Source of the DNA: an uncultured Ruaniaceae bacterium
GTDB lineage: Bacteria > Actinomycetota > Actinomycetes > Actinomycetales > Beutenbergiaceae
NCBI GenBank assembly: GCA_938004115.1
Contig: CALKWS010000348.1
Coordinates: forward strand, 1-8,254
Direction of reading: 5' to 3'
Length of the DNA stretch: 8,254 bases
Position numbers and translations under genes: made by a program. The notes under the pieces are model-generated. The model did not search any database and had not been told where the DNA came from. It saw nothing but the letters and a program-made list of their open reading frames with translations. Of this stretch, positions 1-7,100 are shown piece by piece. Positions within the stretch are counted from its first letter, which is position 1. Each line of letters opens with the position of its first letter.

Positions 1-2102
1 TCGGGGTTCTCCCCGTACATCCGCTGCAGCCCGTCCTGGACGATGTGGGAGATCTCGAACGCCCAGGCCGGGTCGTAGGCCACCACCGCCGGGTTGGTGG
101 CCGCCAACAGCTGGGAGTGCCCGTCGGCGTGCTGCAGCCCCTCCCCGGTCAGGGTGGTGCGCCCGGCGGTGGCGCCGATGAGGAAGCCCCGGGTGAGCTG
201 GTCGCCGGCGGCCCAGAACTGGTCCCCGGTGCGCTGGAACCCGAACATCGAGTAGTAGAAGTAGAACGGCACCATCACCTCGCCATGGGTGGCGTAGGAG
301 GTGCCCACGGCCTGGAACGCGGCGGCCGAACCGGCCTCGTTGATCCCGGTGTGCAGCAGCCCGCCGGCCTCGGACTCCTTGTAGGACAGCAGCAGGTCCC
401 GGTCCACCGACAGGTAGTTCTGCCCGCCGGTGTTGAAGATCTTCAGCGACGGGAAGATCGAGTCCAGCCCGAACGTGCGCGCCTCATCGGGGATGATCGG
501 CACGATGCGCTTTCCGAACTCCTTGTCCCGCAGCAGGTCCTTGAACAACTGCACCAGGGCCATCGTGGTGGCCACTTCCTGGTTCCCCGAGCCCTTGGCG
601 AGCCGGGCGTAGGCCTTCTCGCCGGGCAGGGTGACCTGGGTGTACTTCGAGCGGCGCTCGGGGATGAAGCCGCCCAGCTCCCGGCGCCGGGAGATCATGT
701 AGTCGATCTCCGGGGCGTCCATCCCGGGGTGGTAGTACGGCGGCAGGTGCGGGTCCTTGTGCAGTTCCTCATCGCTGATCGGGATCCGCAGGGAGTCCCG
801 CAGCAGCCGCAGGTCGTTCTCCTTCAACTGCTTCATCTGGTGTGTGGCGTTGCGGGCGGCGAACGCCGAACCCAGGCCGTAGCCCTTGATGGTGTGCGCC
901 AGGATCACCGTCGGTTGCCCGTTGTGATCCATCGCGGCCTTGTAGGCGGCGTACAGTTTGCGGTAGTCGTGCCCGCCGCGCTTGAGCGCCCAGATGTCGT
1001 CGTCGGACATGTTCTCCACCAGCGCCTTGGTGCGCGGGTCGCGCCCGAAGAAGTGCTCGCGGATGAACGCCCCGGATTCGGCCCGGTAGGTCTGGTAGTC
1101 CCCGTCGGGGGTGTTGTTCATCAGGTTCACCAGGGCCAGGTCCTTGTCCGCCTGCAACAGCGGGTCCCACTCCCGGCCCCACACCACCTTGATCACGTTC
1201 CACCCGGCCCCGCGGAAGAAACTCTCCAGTTCCTGGATGATCTTGCCGTTGCCGCGCACCGGTCCGTCCAGTCGCTGCAGGTTGCAGTTGATCACGAACG
1301 TCAGGTTGTCCAACCCCTGGTTCGCCGCCAACTGCAGCATCCCGCGCGATTCGGGCTCGTCCATCTCCCCGTCACCCAGGAACGCCCACACGTGCTGCTG
1401 GGAGGTGTCCTTGATGCCCCGCAGCTCGGCGTACCGGTTCACCCACGCCTGGTTGATCGCCGCGGCCGGCCCCAAGCCCATCGAGACGGTGGGGAACTCC
1501 CAGAAGTCCCGCATCTGCCGCGGGTGGGGATAGGAGGGCAGCCCGCCGCCGGGATGGGACAACTGCTGGCGGAAGCCGTCCAGGTCATGCTCGCTCATCC
1601 GGCCTTCCAGGTAGGCGCGGGCGTACATGCCCGGCGCGGCGTGCCCCTGGAAGAAGATCTGGTCCCCGCCGCCCGGGTGGTCCTTGCCACGGAAGAAGTG
1701 GTTCAGGCCCACCTCGTACAGCGTCGCCACCGAGGCGTAGGAGGAGATGTGACCGCCCACGGCGATGCCCGGCCGCTGGGCGCGGGTGACCATCACCGCG
1801 GCGTTCCACCGCAGGTAGGAGCGGTACCGCCGCTCCACCGCCTCATCGCCCGGGAAGTACGGCTCGTCCTCCACCGCGATGGTGTTGATGTAGGGGGTGG
1901 TGGTGGCCGTGGGCACGGCGAGACCGTGTTCGCGGGCCCGCTTGAGCATGTTCAGCAGGATGTAGCGCGCCCGCGGGCCGCCACGGTCGCGGATCAACCC
2001 GTCGAGTGATTCCAGCCACTCACCGGTTTCCTCGCTGTCGATGTCGGGCACCTGGCTCAGCATGCCGTTCACGAGAGGGCCGGAAGTGTTGCGTGCAGTC
2101 AC
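1..2102 (-). CDS. aceE: Pyruvate dehydrogenase E1 component, homodimeric type (AceE), 3' end cut by the window edge
   Basis: Thiamine-diphosphate enzyme that decarboxylates pyruvate and passes the acetyl group to the E2 lipoyl domain of the cytoplasmic pyruvate dehydrogenase complex. About 700 codons are visible of a family length near 910, so roughly the last 200 residues (the C-terminal transketolase-like domain) lie beyond position 1. Visible landmarks are PDIDSEETGEWLES near residues 18-31, the thiamine/Mg motif LGDGEMDE with GDG at 243-245, the companion NCN at 272-274, and NATHQMK with His421, which corresponds to the E. coli active-site His407 by motif. The frame is open throughout. 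The GTG at 2102-2100 is the most upstream in-frame start. Its AGGAG (2116-2120) lies 13 nt away, longer than usual. An ATG at codon 14 is the alternative but has no ribosome site. Transcribed divergently from the DUF3052 operon. The identity is secure; only the start is open. Confidence 0.97.
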   Translation of the reverse strand, partial: MTARNTSGPLVNGMLSQVPDIDSEETGEWLESLDGLIRDRGGPRARYILLNMLKRAREHGLAVPTATTTPYINTIAVEDEPYFPGDEAVERRYRSYLRWNAAVMVTRAQRPGIAVGGHISSYASVATLYEVGLNHFFRGKDHPGGGDQIFFQGHAAPGMYARAYLEGRMSEHDLDGFRQQLSHPGGGLPSYPHPRQMRDFWEFPTVSMGLGPAAAINQAWVNRYAELRGIKDTSQQHVWAFLGDGEMDEPESRGMLQLAANQGLDNLTFVINCNLQRLDGPVRGNGKIIQELESFFRGAGWNVIKVVWGREWDPLLQADKDLALVNLMNNTPDGDYQTYRAESGAFIREHFFGRDPRTKALVENMSDDDIWALKRGGHDYRKLYAAYKAAMDHNGQPTVILAHTIKGYGLGSAFAARNATHQMKQLKENDLRLLRDSLRIPISDEELHKDPHLPPYYHPGMDAPEIDYMISRRRELGGFIPERRSKYTQVTLPGEKAYARLAKGSGNQEVATTMALVQLFKDLLRDKEFGKRIVPIIPDEARTFGLDSIFPSLKIFNTGGQNYLSVDRDLLLSYKESEAGGLLHTGINEAGSAAAFQAVGTSYATHGEVMVPFYFYYSMFGFQRTGDQFWAAGDQLTRGFLIGATAGRTTLTGEGLQHADGHSQLLAATNPAVVAYDPAWAFEISHIVQDGLQRMYGENP

Positions 2103-2120
2103 GGTGAACTCATTTCTCCT
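2099..2120 (-). promoter_or_regulatory. aceE ribosome-binding site with an overlapping four-codon leader ORF
   Basis: On the minus strand AGGAG (2120-2116) is followed after two bases by ATG (2113-2111). That ATG opens a frame reading Met-Ser-Ser-Pro and ends at TGA (2101-2099). The TGA overlaps the aceE GTG (2102-2100) as GTGA. The Shine-Dalgarno is too close to the ATG (2 nt) and rather far from the GTG (13 nt), so neither start is ideally placed. Whether the mini-ORF is translated is unknown; coupling to aceE is an inference. Confidence 0.35.
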
Positions 2121-2149
2121 GCGCCATGCCGCGGCGCACGGGGCTCGGT

Positions 2150-2168
2150 GGCCTGGCCGGGCCAGGCC
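2150..2168. repeat. 19-bp perfect dyad in the aceE leader
   Basis: GGCCTGGCC-G-GGCCAGGCC is a perfect 9-bp inverted repeat around one central base, lying 48 bp upstream of the aceE GTG and downstream of its candidate -10. As DNA it could be an operator for a dimeric regulator. As RNA it would form a stable GC hairpin with a small loop, but it has no U-tract. It may also be incidental in such GC-rich DNA. Confidence 0.4.
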
Positions 2169-2190
2169 CACACGGTCTGCGTGCCCTTCG

Positions 2191-2196
2191 AGTCTA
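2191..2196 (-). promoter_or_regulatory. Candidate -10 box for aceE
   Basis: The minus strand reads ACAATAGACTCG, containing TAGACT, which fits the actinobacterial TAnnnT -10 pattern. Transcription would start near 2184 and leave a leader of about 80 nt that includes the 19-bp dyad. No recognisable -35 lies 16-19 bp upstream, so this rests on the -10 alone. Confidence 0.35.
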
Positions 2197-2241
2197 TTGT
2201 CGCGAGCCGGGCGGTGGCGCATCCTGGGACGCGGATGTGAC

Positions 2242-2268
2242 TTGACTGACACCGCACGGCTCTACACT
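2242..2268 (+). promoter_or_regulatory. Candidate promoter of the DUF3052-ahpE-phosphodiesterase operon
   Basis: TTGACT (2242-2247) resembles a -35 and TACACT (2263-2268) is a good TAnnnT -10. The 15-bp spacer is shorter than the usual 16-19. Transcription from near 2275 would give a leader of about 67 nt before the GTG at 2342. An 8-bp inverted repeat brackets the -10. Confidence 0.5.
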
Positions 2269-2288
2269 CGTCGAATCGACCGGTGTCA
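2247..2288. repeat. Inverted repeat TGACACCG / CGGTGTCA around the -10 box
   Basis: TGACACCG (2247-2254) and its exact reverse complement CGGTGTCA (2281-2288) are 26 bp apart and flank the TACACT -10. A smaller palindrome, GTCGA-A-TCGAC (2270-2280), sits between them at the expected transcription start. The arms are about 34 bp centre to centre, close to three helical turns, so two half-sites of one regulator are conceivable. Regulatory function is inferred from position. Confidence 0.35.
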
Positions 2289-2341
2289 ACCCGGCATCGG
2301 CACCACGATCCCGCTCAGGGGCGGAAAGGAGACTCGGAAAC

Positions 2342-2761
2342 GTGGGAGAGGCCACGGGTAGCGTACGCTCCCGGTTCGGTATCAAGCCCGGTCAGGTAGT
2401 TCAGGAGTTCGGTTACGACGATGACGTCGACCAGGACCTCCGCGACGAACTGGAGTCGGTGGTCGGCTCCGAACTGGTCGATGAGGAGTACGGGGACGTG
2501 ACCGATGCCGCCATCCTGTGGTGGCGCGGGGATGACGGTGACGTCCACGACCTGACCGACCTGGTGCTGGATGCGATGACCGCGTTGGAGGACGGGGGAC
2601 TGATCTGGGTGCTGGTGCCCAAACCGGGCCGGGACGGGCACGTCAACCCCGCCGATGTGGAGGAGGCGGCCACGATCGCCGGGCTGCACACCACCACCAC
2701 GCTCTCGGCGGCCCCGGACTGGACGGGTCTGCGCCTGGTGACCCGCAGCCGGGGACGCTAG
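2342..2761 (+). CDS. DUF3052 family protein
   Basis: Protein of 139 residues belonging to the actinobacterial DUF3052 family, whose biochemical role I do not know. Recognisable family features are the KPGQVVQEFGYDDDVDQ block at residues 15-31, ELVDEEYGDVTDAAILWWR at 44-62 and the GGLIWVLVPKPGRDGHV strand-turn at 85-101. It is strongly acidic in the first half, with no signal peptide, membrane segment or cysteine, so it is probably a small soluble cytoplasmic protein. The GTG start is supported by AAGGAG at 2326-2331 with a 10-nt spacer. It is the first gene of the rightward group, 42 nt before the peroxiredoxin. From memory, M. tuberculosis has the same aceE / DUF3052 / ahpE order, which suggests a long-lived functional association. 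A redox or metabolic accessory role is only an inference. Confidence 0.88.
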   Translation: MGEATGSVRSRFGIKPGQVVQEFGYDDDVDQDLRDELESVVGSELVDEEYGDVTDAAILWWRGDDGDVHDLTDLVLDAMTALEDGGLIWVLVPKPGRDGHVNPADVEEAATIAGLHTTTTLSAAPDWTGLRLVTRSRGR

Positions 2762-2803
2762 GAAAGTGGACACCCGGCCCGCGGTTCGTGAGAAGGTGCC
2801 ATC

Positions 2804-3307
2804 GTGAGCAATGCACCACCGTTGTCCACCGTCATGCCGGCCCCGGGCGAACAGGCACCCGACTTCGTGCTCCCGGACACGCACAACACCCCGGTGCGGT
2901 TGTCCGATCTACGCGGGGAGGGGGTGCTGGTGGTGTTCTTCCCGTTCGCCTTCTCCCGCATCTGTCACCGCGAGATCGCCGAGTTGAACGAGCGGATCGA
3001 GGACTTCGATGCTGCCGGTGTGCACCTGCTGGGTATCTCCTGCGATGCCGTGCACAGCCAGCGCGCCTGGGCGGCGCAGGAGGAGTTCGAGATCACGCTG
3101 CTGTCCGACTTCTGGCCGCACGGCCACGTCAGCGCCCAGTACGGAGTGTTCGACGACGAGACAGGTCACCCCGGGCGGGGCAGCGTCCTCATCGACGCTC
3201 AGGGGACGGTGGCCTGGACCACGCTCAGCCCGCCGGGCCAGCCCCGGTCGCTGACCGAGCACCTGCAAGCGGCCCGCAACCTCGGCGCCCCCGCGGAGGG
3301 CGGGTGA
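2804..3307 (+). CDS. ahpE: Peroxiredoxin, AhpE-type
   Basis: Thiol peroxidase of 167 residues that reduces peroxides through a peroxidatic cysteine in a thioredoxin fold, probably cytoplasmic. The signature FFPFAFSRICHRE places the peroxidatic Cys at residue 54, with Ser51 where many peroxiredoxins have the catalytic Thr, and the active-site Arg at 125. LLSDFWPHGHVSAQYGVF (99-116) closely matches M. tuberculosis AhpE as I recall it. A second cysteine, Cys80 in LLGISCDAVHS, could act in resolution, although M. tuberculosis AhpE is a 1-Cys enzyme that uses an external thiol. The GTG at 2804 has AAGG at 2793-2796, about 7 nt upstream. ATG at 2834 would align with the shorter mycobacterial N-terminus but lacks a ribosome site. 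The stop overlaps the next gene's start (GTGA), indicating translational coupling. The AhpE subfamily assignment is firm; the reductant is unknown. Confidence 0.93.
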   Translation: MSNAPPLSTVMPAPGEQAPDFVLPDTHNTPVRLSDLRGEGVLVVFFPFAFSRICHREIAELNERIEDFDAAGVHLLGISCDAVHSQRAWAAQEEFEITLLSDFWPHGHVSAQYGVFDDETGHPGRGSVLIDAQGTVAWTTLSPPGQPRSLTEHLQAARNLGAPAEGG

Positions 3308-4155
3308 ACGCGGGGGGTTCCCCGCGTCGTCGTCCCCTGACCTCCCGGCAACGTGAGGTGCTGCAGGCCGGGGGGCAGTTCCTGCAGCACCCGCCGCTGG
3401 CGATGGCCCATCGCGGAGGGGCGGCGTACGGACCCAACGTCGGCAACGAGAACAGCCTGCTGGCGTTCGCCAACGCGATCGATCTCGGCTACCGGTACAT
3501 CGAGACCGACGTACGCGTCAGCGCCGACGGCGAGGCGTTCTGCTTCCATGACCCGGACCTGGAACGGGTGGTCGGCCTGCGTCGTCCGTTCGCCGAGTTG
3601 ACCGCGAGGCAGATCAGATCGCTGCGGTTGCGCGGCGGTGAGCCCATCCCGAGTCTCGCCGAGGCGTTCGAGGCGTTCCCGCACGTCCGGTTCAACCTCG
3701 ACGCGAAAGTCGATGCGGCGGTCGATGCGGTGATCGACGTTCTCGACCGGTTCGATGCCTACCACCGGGTGCTGGTCGGGTCCTTCTCCGCCGAGCGGCT
3801 CCGCCGCCTGCGCACGCGCCGGCCCCAGGCAGCCACCTCCACGTCCCCGGCGGAGTCGATGGCATTCCGCTGGGGTGTGGGGCCGATGGTCACGCGCGGG
3901 ATCCGCGCCGGGGCGCTGTGCCTGCAGGTGCCGTTGCGATTCCGCGGCCGGAAGGTGGTCACCGAACGGGCTGTCCGGGCCGCGCACCGGCAGAACCTGC
4001 AAGTCCACATCTGGACGATCGATGACGCCGAGACGATGCACCGGCTCCTGGACATCGGCGCTGACGGCATCATCACCGACCGTCCCGACGTACTCAAACG
4101 GGTGCTGGTCGAACGCGGCCAGTGGGCGCAGGCTGCGGGCGACACAGCCGAATAA
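3304..4155 (+). CDS. Glycerophosphodiester phosphodiesterase
   Basis: Protein of 283 residues that hydrolyses glycerophosphodiesters to glycerol-3-phosphate and an alcohol, salvaging phospholipid head groups. The TIM-barrel GDPD pattern is complete: AHRGG with His36-Arg37, NENS with Glu49, YIETDV with Glu67 and Asp69, FHDPDL with the second catalytic His82, RFNLDAK at 129-135, HIWTIDD at 235-241 and the terminal GIITDRPD at 255-262. The usual Glu of the EIK motif is Asp133, which I believe is common in actinobacterial members. There is no signal peptide, so it is cytoplasmic. The first ~30 residues are a basic, family-atypical tail. The GTG at 3304 overlaps the peroxiredoxin TGA by 4 bp. The frame stays open further upstream, but only inside the peroxiredoxin gene. 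The overlap makes it the third gene of the operon. The specific substrate cannot be told. Confidence 0.93.
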   Translation: MNAGGSPRRRPLTSRQREVLQAGGQFLQHPPLAMAHRGGAAYGPNVGNENSLLAFANAIDLGYRYIETDVRVSADGEAFCFHDPDLERVVGLRRPFAELTARQIRSLRLRGGEPIPSLAEAFEAFPHVRFNLDAKVDAAVDAVIDVLDRFDAYHRVLVGSFSAERLRRLRTRRPQAATSTSPAESMAFRWGVGPMVTRGIRAGALCLQVPLRFRGRKVVTERAVRAAHRQNLQVHIWTIDDAETMHRLLDIGADGIITDRPDVLKRVLVERGQWAQAAGDTAE

Positions 4156-4182
4156 ACCCCGGCACCACCTGCGGGGAGTCGT

Positions 4183-4188
4183 TAGGTT
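4183..4188 (+). promoter_or_regulatory. Candidate -10 box giving a leaderless tricorn mRNA
   Basis: TAGGTT fits the actinobacterial TAnnnT -10, and six bases separate it from the GTG at 4195, so transcription could begin on the start codon itself. The best Shine-Dalgarno alternative, GGGGAG at 4173-4178, is 16 nt away, too far to be efficient. No good -35 is visible. A weak hairpin, CCCCG (4157-4161) with CGGGG (4172-4176), lies just upstream and might dampen read-through from the phosphodiesterase gene. Cotranscription from the upstream operon remains possible. Confidence 0.4.
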
Positions 4189-4194
4189 GGCGGT

Positions 4195-7100
4195 GTGACT
4201 CACGCTTATCTCAGATATCCCCATGTCCATGGCGACCAGGTGACGTTCGCCGCCGCCGATGACATCTGGCTCGGCCCCCTGGACGGCGGCCGCGCCTGGC
4301 GGCTGACGAACGACCACGTGCCGGTGCGCACCCCGCGGTTCTCCCCGGACGGTGGGCACATCGCGTTCGTGTCCCACCGGGACGGGCACCCCGAGGTCAT
4401 GGTGATCAACCTGGACGACGGCGTGGTGCGCCGGCTCACCTGGTGGGGCGGGAGCAGCACACTGGTGCTGGGCTGGACGTCCGACGGGCGGGTGCTGGCG
4501 GCATCCAATGCCGGTGAGGCCAACATGCGTCACGTGGTGGTCAAGGCGGTGGCGCTCGACGGCGCGGTGGAACGACTCCCCTACGGCCCGGCCGGCGGCG
4601 TGGCCGAGCGCTCCGATGGCGCGGTGGTGCTCAGCACCCCGGCCGGCAGGCCACCGGCGCACTGGAAGCGGTACCGGGGCGGGACCGCGGCCCGGCTGTG
4701 GCTCAGCACCGGTGACGGGCAGTGGCAACGCCTGCTCGCTCAGGACACCGCACCGCTGACCGACCCGATGTGGGTGGACGGGGCATTGGTGTTCACCTCC
4801 GACCGCGCGGCGGCCTTCCCCGACCGTGCCGATGAGCAGGCGAACCTGTGGGTCTGGGAGACCCCCGGCACCGGTGAGCCGCGGCAACTGACCCACCAGG
4901 GCACGGCCGAGGGCTACGTCCGGGATGCCAGCACCGACGGTGAACGGGTGGTGTGGTCCAGCCGCGGGCAGGTGTGGCTCCTGGACGCCCTGGACGCCCA
5001 GCCGCGGACGGTGGAATGGTCCCTGCCGGGCGCGGCGCCCCGACCCCGACCGGTGGATCCGACGCAGAACCTCGACGTGTTCGTCCCCGACCACGGTGGG
5101 GACGGCTCCCTGGTGGGCTGGCGGGGGAACGCGTTCTGGCTCAGCCACCGGGAGGGCCCGGCGCGCGCGGTGGCCGCGGACCCGGGTGTGCGGGTGCGTG
5201 AGCCCGCGCTGCTGGGACGTACCGGTGAGGCGATCGTGGTCTCCGACGCCACCGGCGAGGACTGCCTCGAAGTTCGTCCGCTTGCCGGTGGGGCACCGCG
5301 CCTGCGCCTGGGCGCCGGCGAGTTGGGCCGGGTGCTGCACCTGGTCAGCGACCCGGCGGGGGAGCGGGTGGCCACGATCTCCCACGACGGCGCGATCCGG
5401 CTGGTGCACATCGCCGAGGAGACGATCCGCGACATCGGCCACTCCCGCCAGGGGGAGGCGTTGTCGCCCACGTTCTCACCCGACGGCCGGTACCTGGTGT
5501 GGACCCAGCCGACCGTGGGCGAGGCGGACCTGCACCGGTTGATGATCCTCGACACCCGCGACGATTCGGCCGAACCGTACCCGTTGACGTCCGGGCGGTT
5601 CCACGATCACAGCCCGGCGTTCACCCGCGACGGCAAATACGTCGTCTTCCTCTCTGACCGCACGTTCGACCCGACCTATGACAACCACGAGTTCGCGCTG
5701 TCCTTCGTGGGGTCCACCCGGCCGTGGCTGATCCCGCTGTCGGCCACCGAGCCGGCACCGTTCGGCCCCAGCGCCGAGGGATGGCGGATCAGCAAGGCCG
5801 CCGACCCCGAGACCGGGGAATCGGCGGCGGACGCGGAGCAGCCTCCCGCCTCACCGGACCTGGATGCCCACGGGGCGGAGGAACGGATCGTGCCCTTCCC
5901 GGTGCCCTCGGGGTCCTACCGGGACCTGCGTGCGGTCAAGGGTGGAGCGGTGTGGGTCAGCGAAGCCGGGGACGCCGGTGAACTCGGCAGCCGCCGGGCG
6001 GGTGTGTCCGACGATCCGGCCCCGGACAGCCTGCAACTGTGGTCCTTCGACAAACGCGCGGTGGAGACCATCGTGGACAAGGTGGACTCCTTCGCGGTGT
6101 CCGGCGACGGCGAGCGGCTCGTGGTGCGCCACCAGGACACCGTCACGGTGGTCCCGGCGGACCGGAAGGTCGAGGACGGCGACACCCAGTCCAAGGTGGC
6201 CGTGGACCTGTCCCGGTTGCGCCACGAGGTGGACCCGCGCGCGGAGTGGCAGCAGATGTTCGACGAGAACGCCCGGTTGATGCGCGACCACTTCTGGCGT
6301 GCGGACATGGACGGCGTGGACTGGGACGCCGTGGTGCAGCGGTACCGCTCGATCCTGCCGCGGGTGTGCACCCACGACGACCTGGTGGACCTGCTGTGGG
6401 AGACCGTCGCCGAGTTGAACACCTCCCACGCCTACGTCATGCCGGCGGGGCCGCTCGGTGCGAAGGACCGCCGGCTGGGCTTCCTCGGTGCGGACCTGTC
6501 CCCGGCCGAGGAAGGTTGGCGGATCGACCGGGTGCTGCCCGGTGAGTCCAGCGAACCGCTGGCACGCTCACCCCTGCACGCGGCCGGTGTGGACGGGCGC
6601 AGCGGCGACCTGATCGTGGCCGTGGACGGCCGCCCGGTGGACCCCGCGTTCGGGCCTGCGACCAGGCTGGTCGGAGCGGCCGACAAACCGGTGGAACTGA
6701 CGTTGCGCCGCGAGGGCACCGATCGCCGGGTGGTGGTGATCCCGCTGGCCGATGAGGAGGTGCTGCGCTACCAGGACTGGGTGCGCTCGCGCCGCGAGTA
6801 CGTGCGCGAACGGTCGGGCGGGCGCCTTGGGTACCTGCACGTGCCGGACATGATGAGTTACGGCTGGGCCCAACTGCACCGGGACCTGCGGCTGGCCAGC
6901 AAGGCCGAGGGCCTGATCGCCGACGTGCGCTACAACCGCGGCGGGCACACCAGCCAGCTGGTGGTCGCGCGGTTGGCCGCGAAGGTGGTCTCCTGGGACC
7001 TGGGCCGGCACTACGCCGAACAGGGCACCTATCCGGTGCATGCTCCCCGCGGGCCGGTGGTGCTGGTGGCCAACGAGCACTCCGGCTCCGACGGCGACAT

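Noticed and set aside
45..2009. A 654-codon open frame on the plus strand.
   Set aside because: It lies antisense to aceE, whose conserved motifs are unmistakable. Its translation is Val/Gly/Gln/His/Arg-rich and resembles no family; high GC at third positions creates such antisense frames.
2041..2361. Short plus-strand frame across the aceE-DUF3052 intergenic region.
   Set aside because: It overlaps the aceE start and the DUF3052 start, has arginine-rich low-complexity content and no ribosome site.
2788..3303. Extension of the phosphodiesterase frame upstream to 2788.
   Set aside because: This part is the out-of-frame shadow of the peroxiredoxin gene. The coupled GTG at 3304 and the family's N-terminal position fit a start there.
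3199..5442. A 747-codon open frame on the minus strand.
   Set aside because: It is antisense to ahpE, the phosphodiesterase and tricorn, crosses three real genes and has a low-complexity translation without domains.
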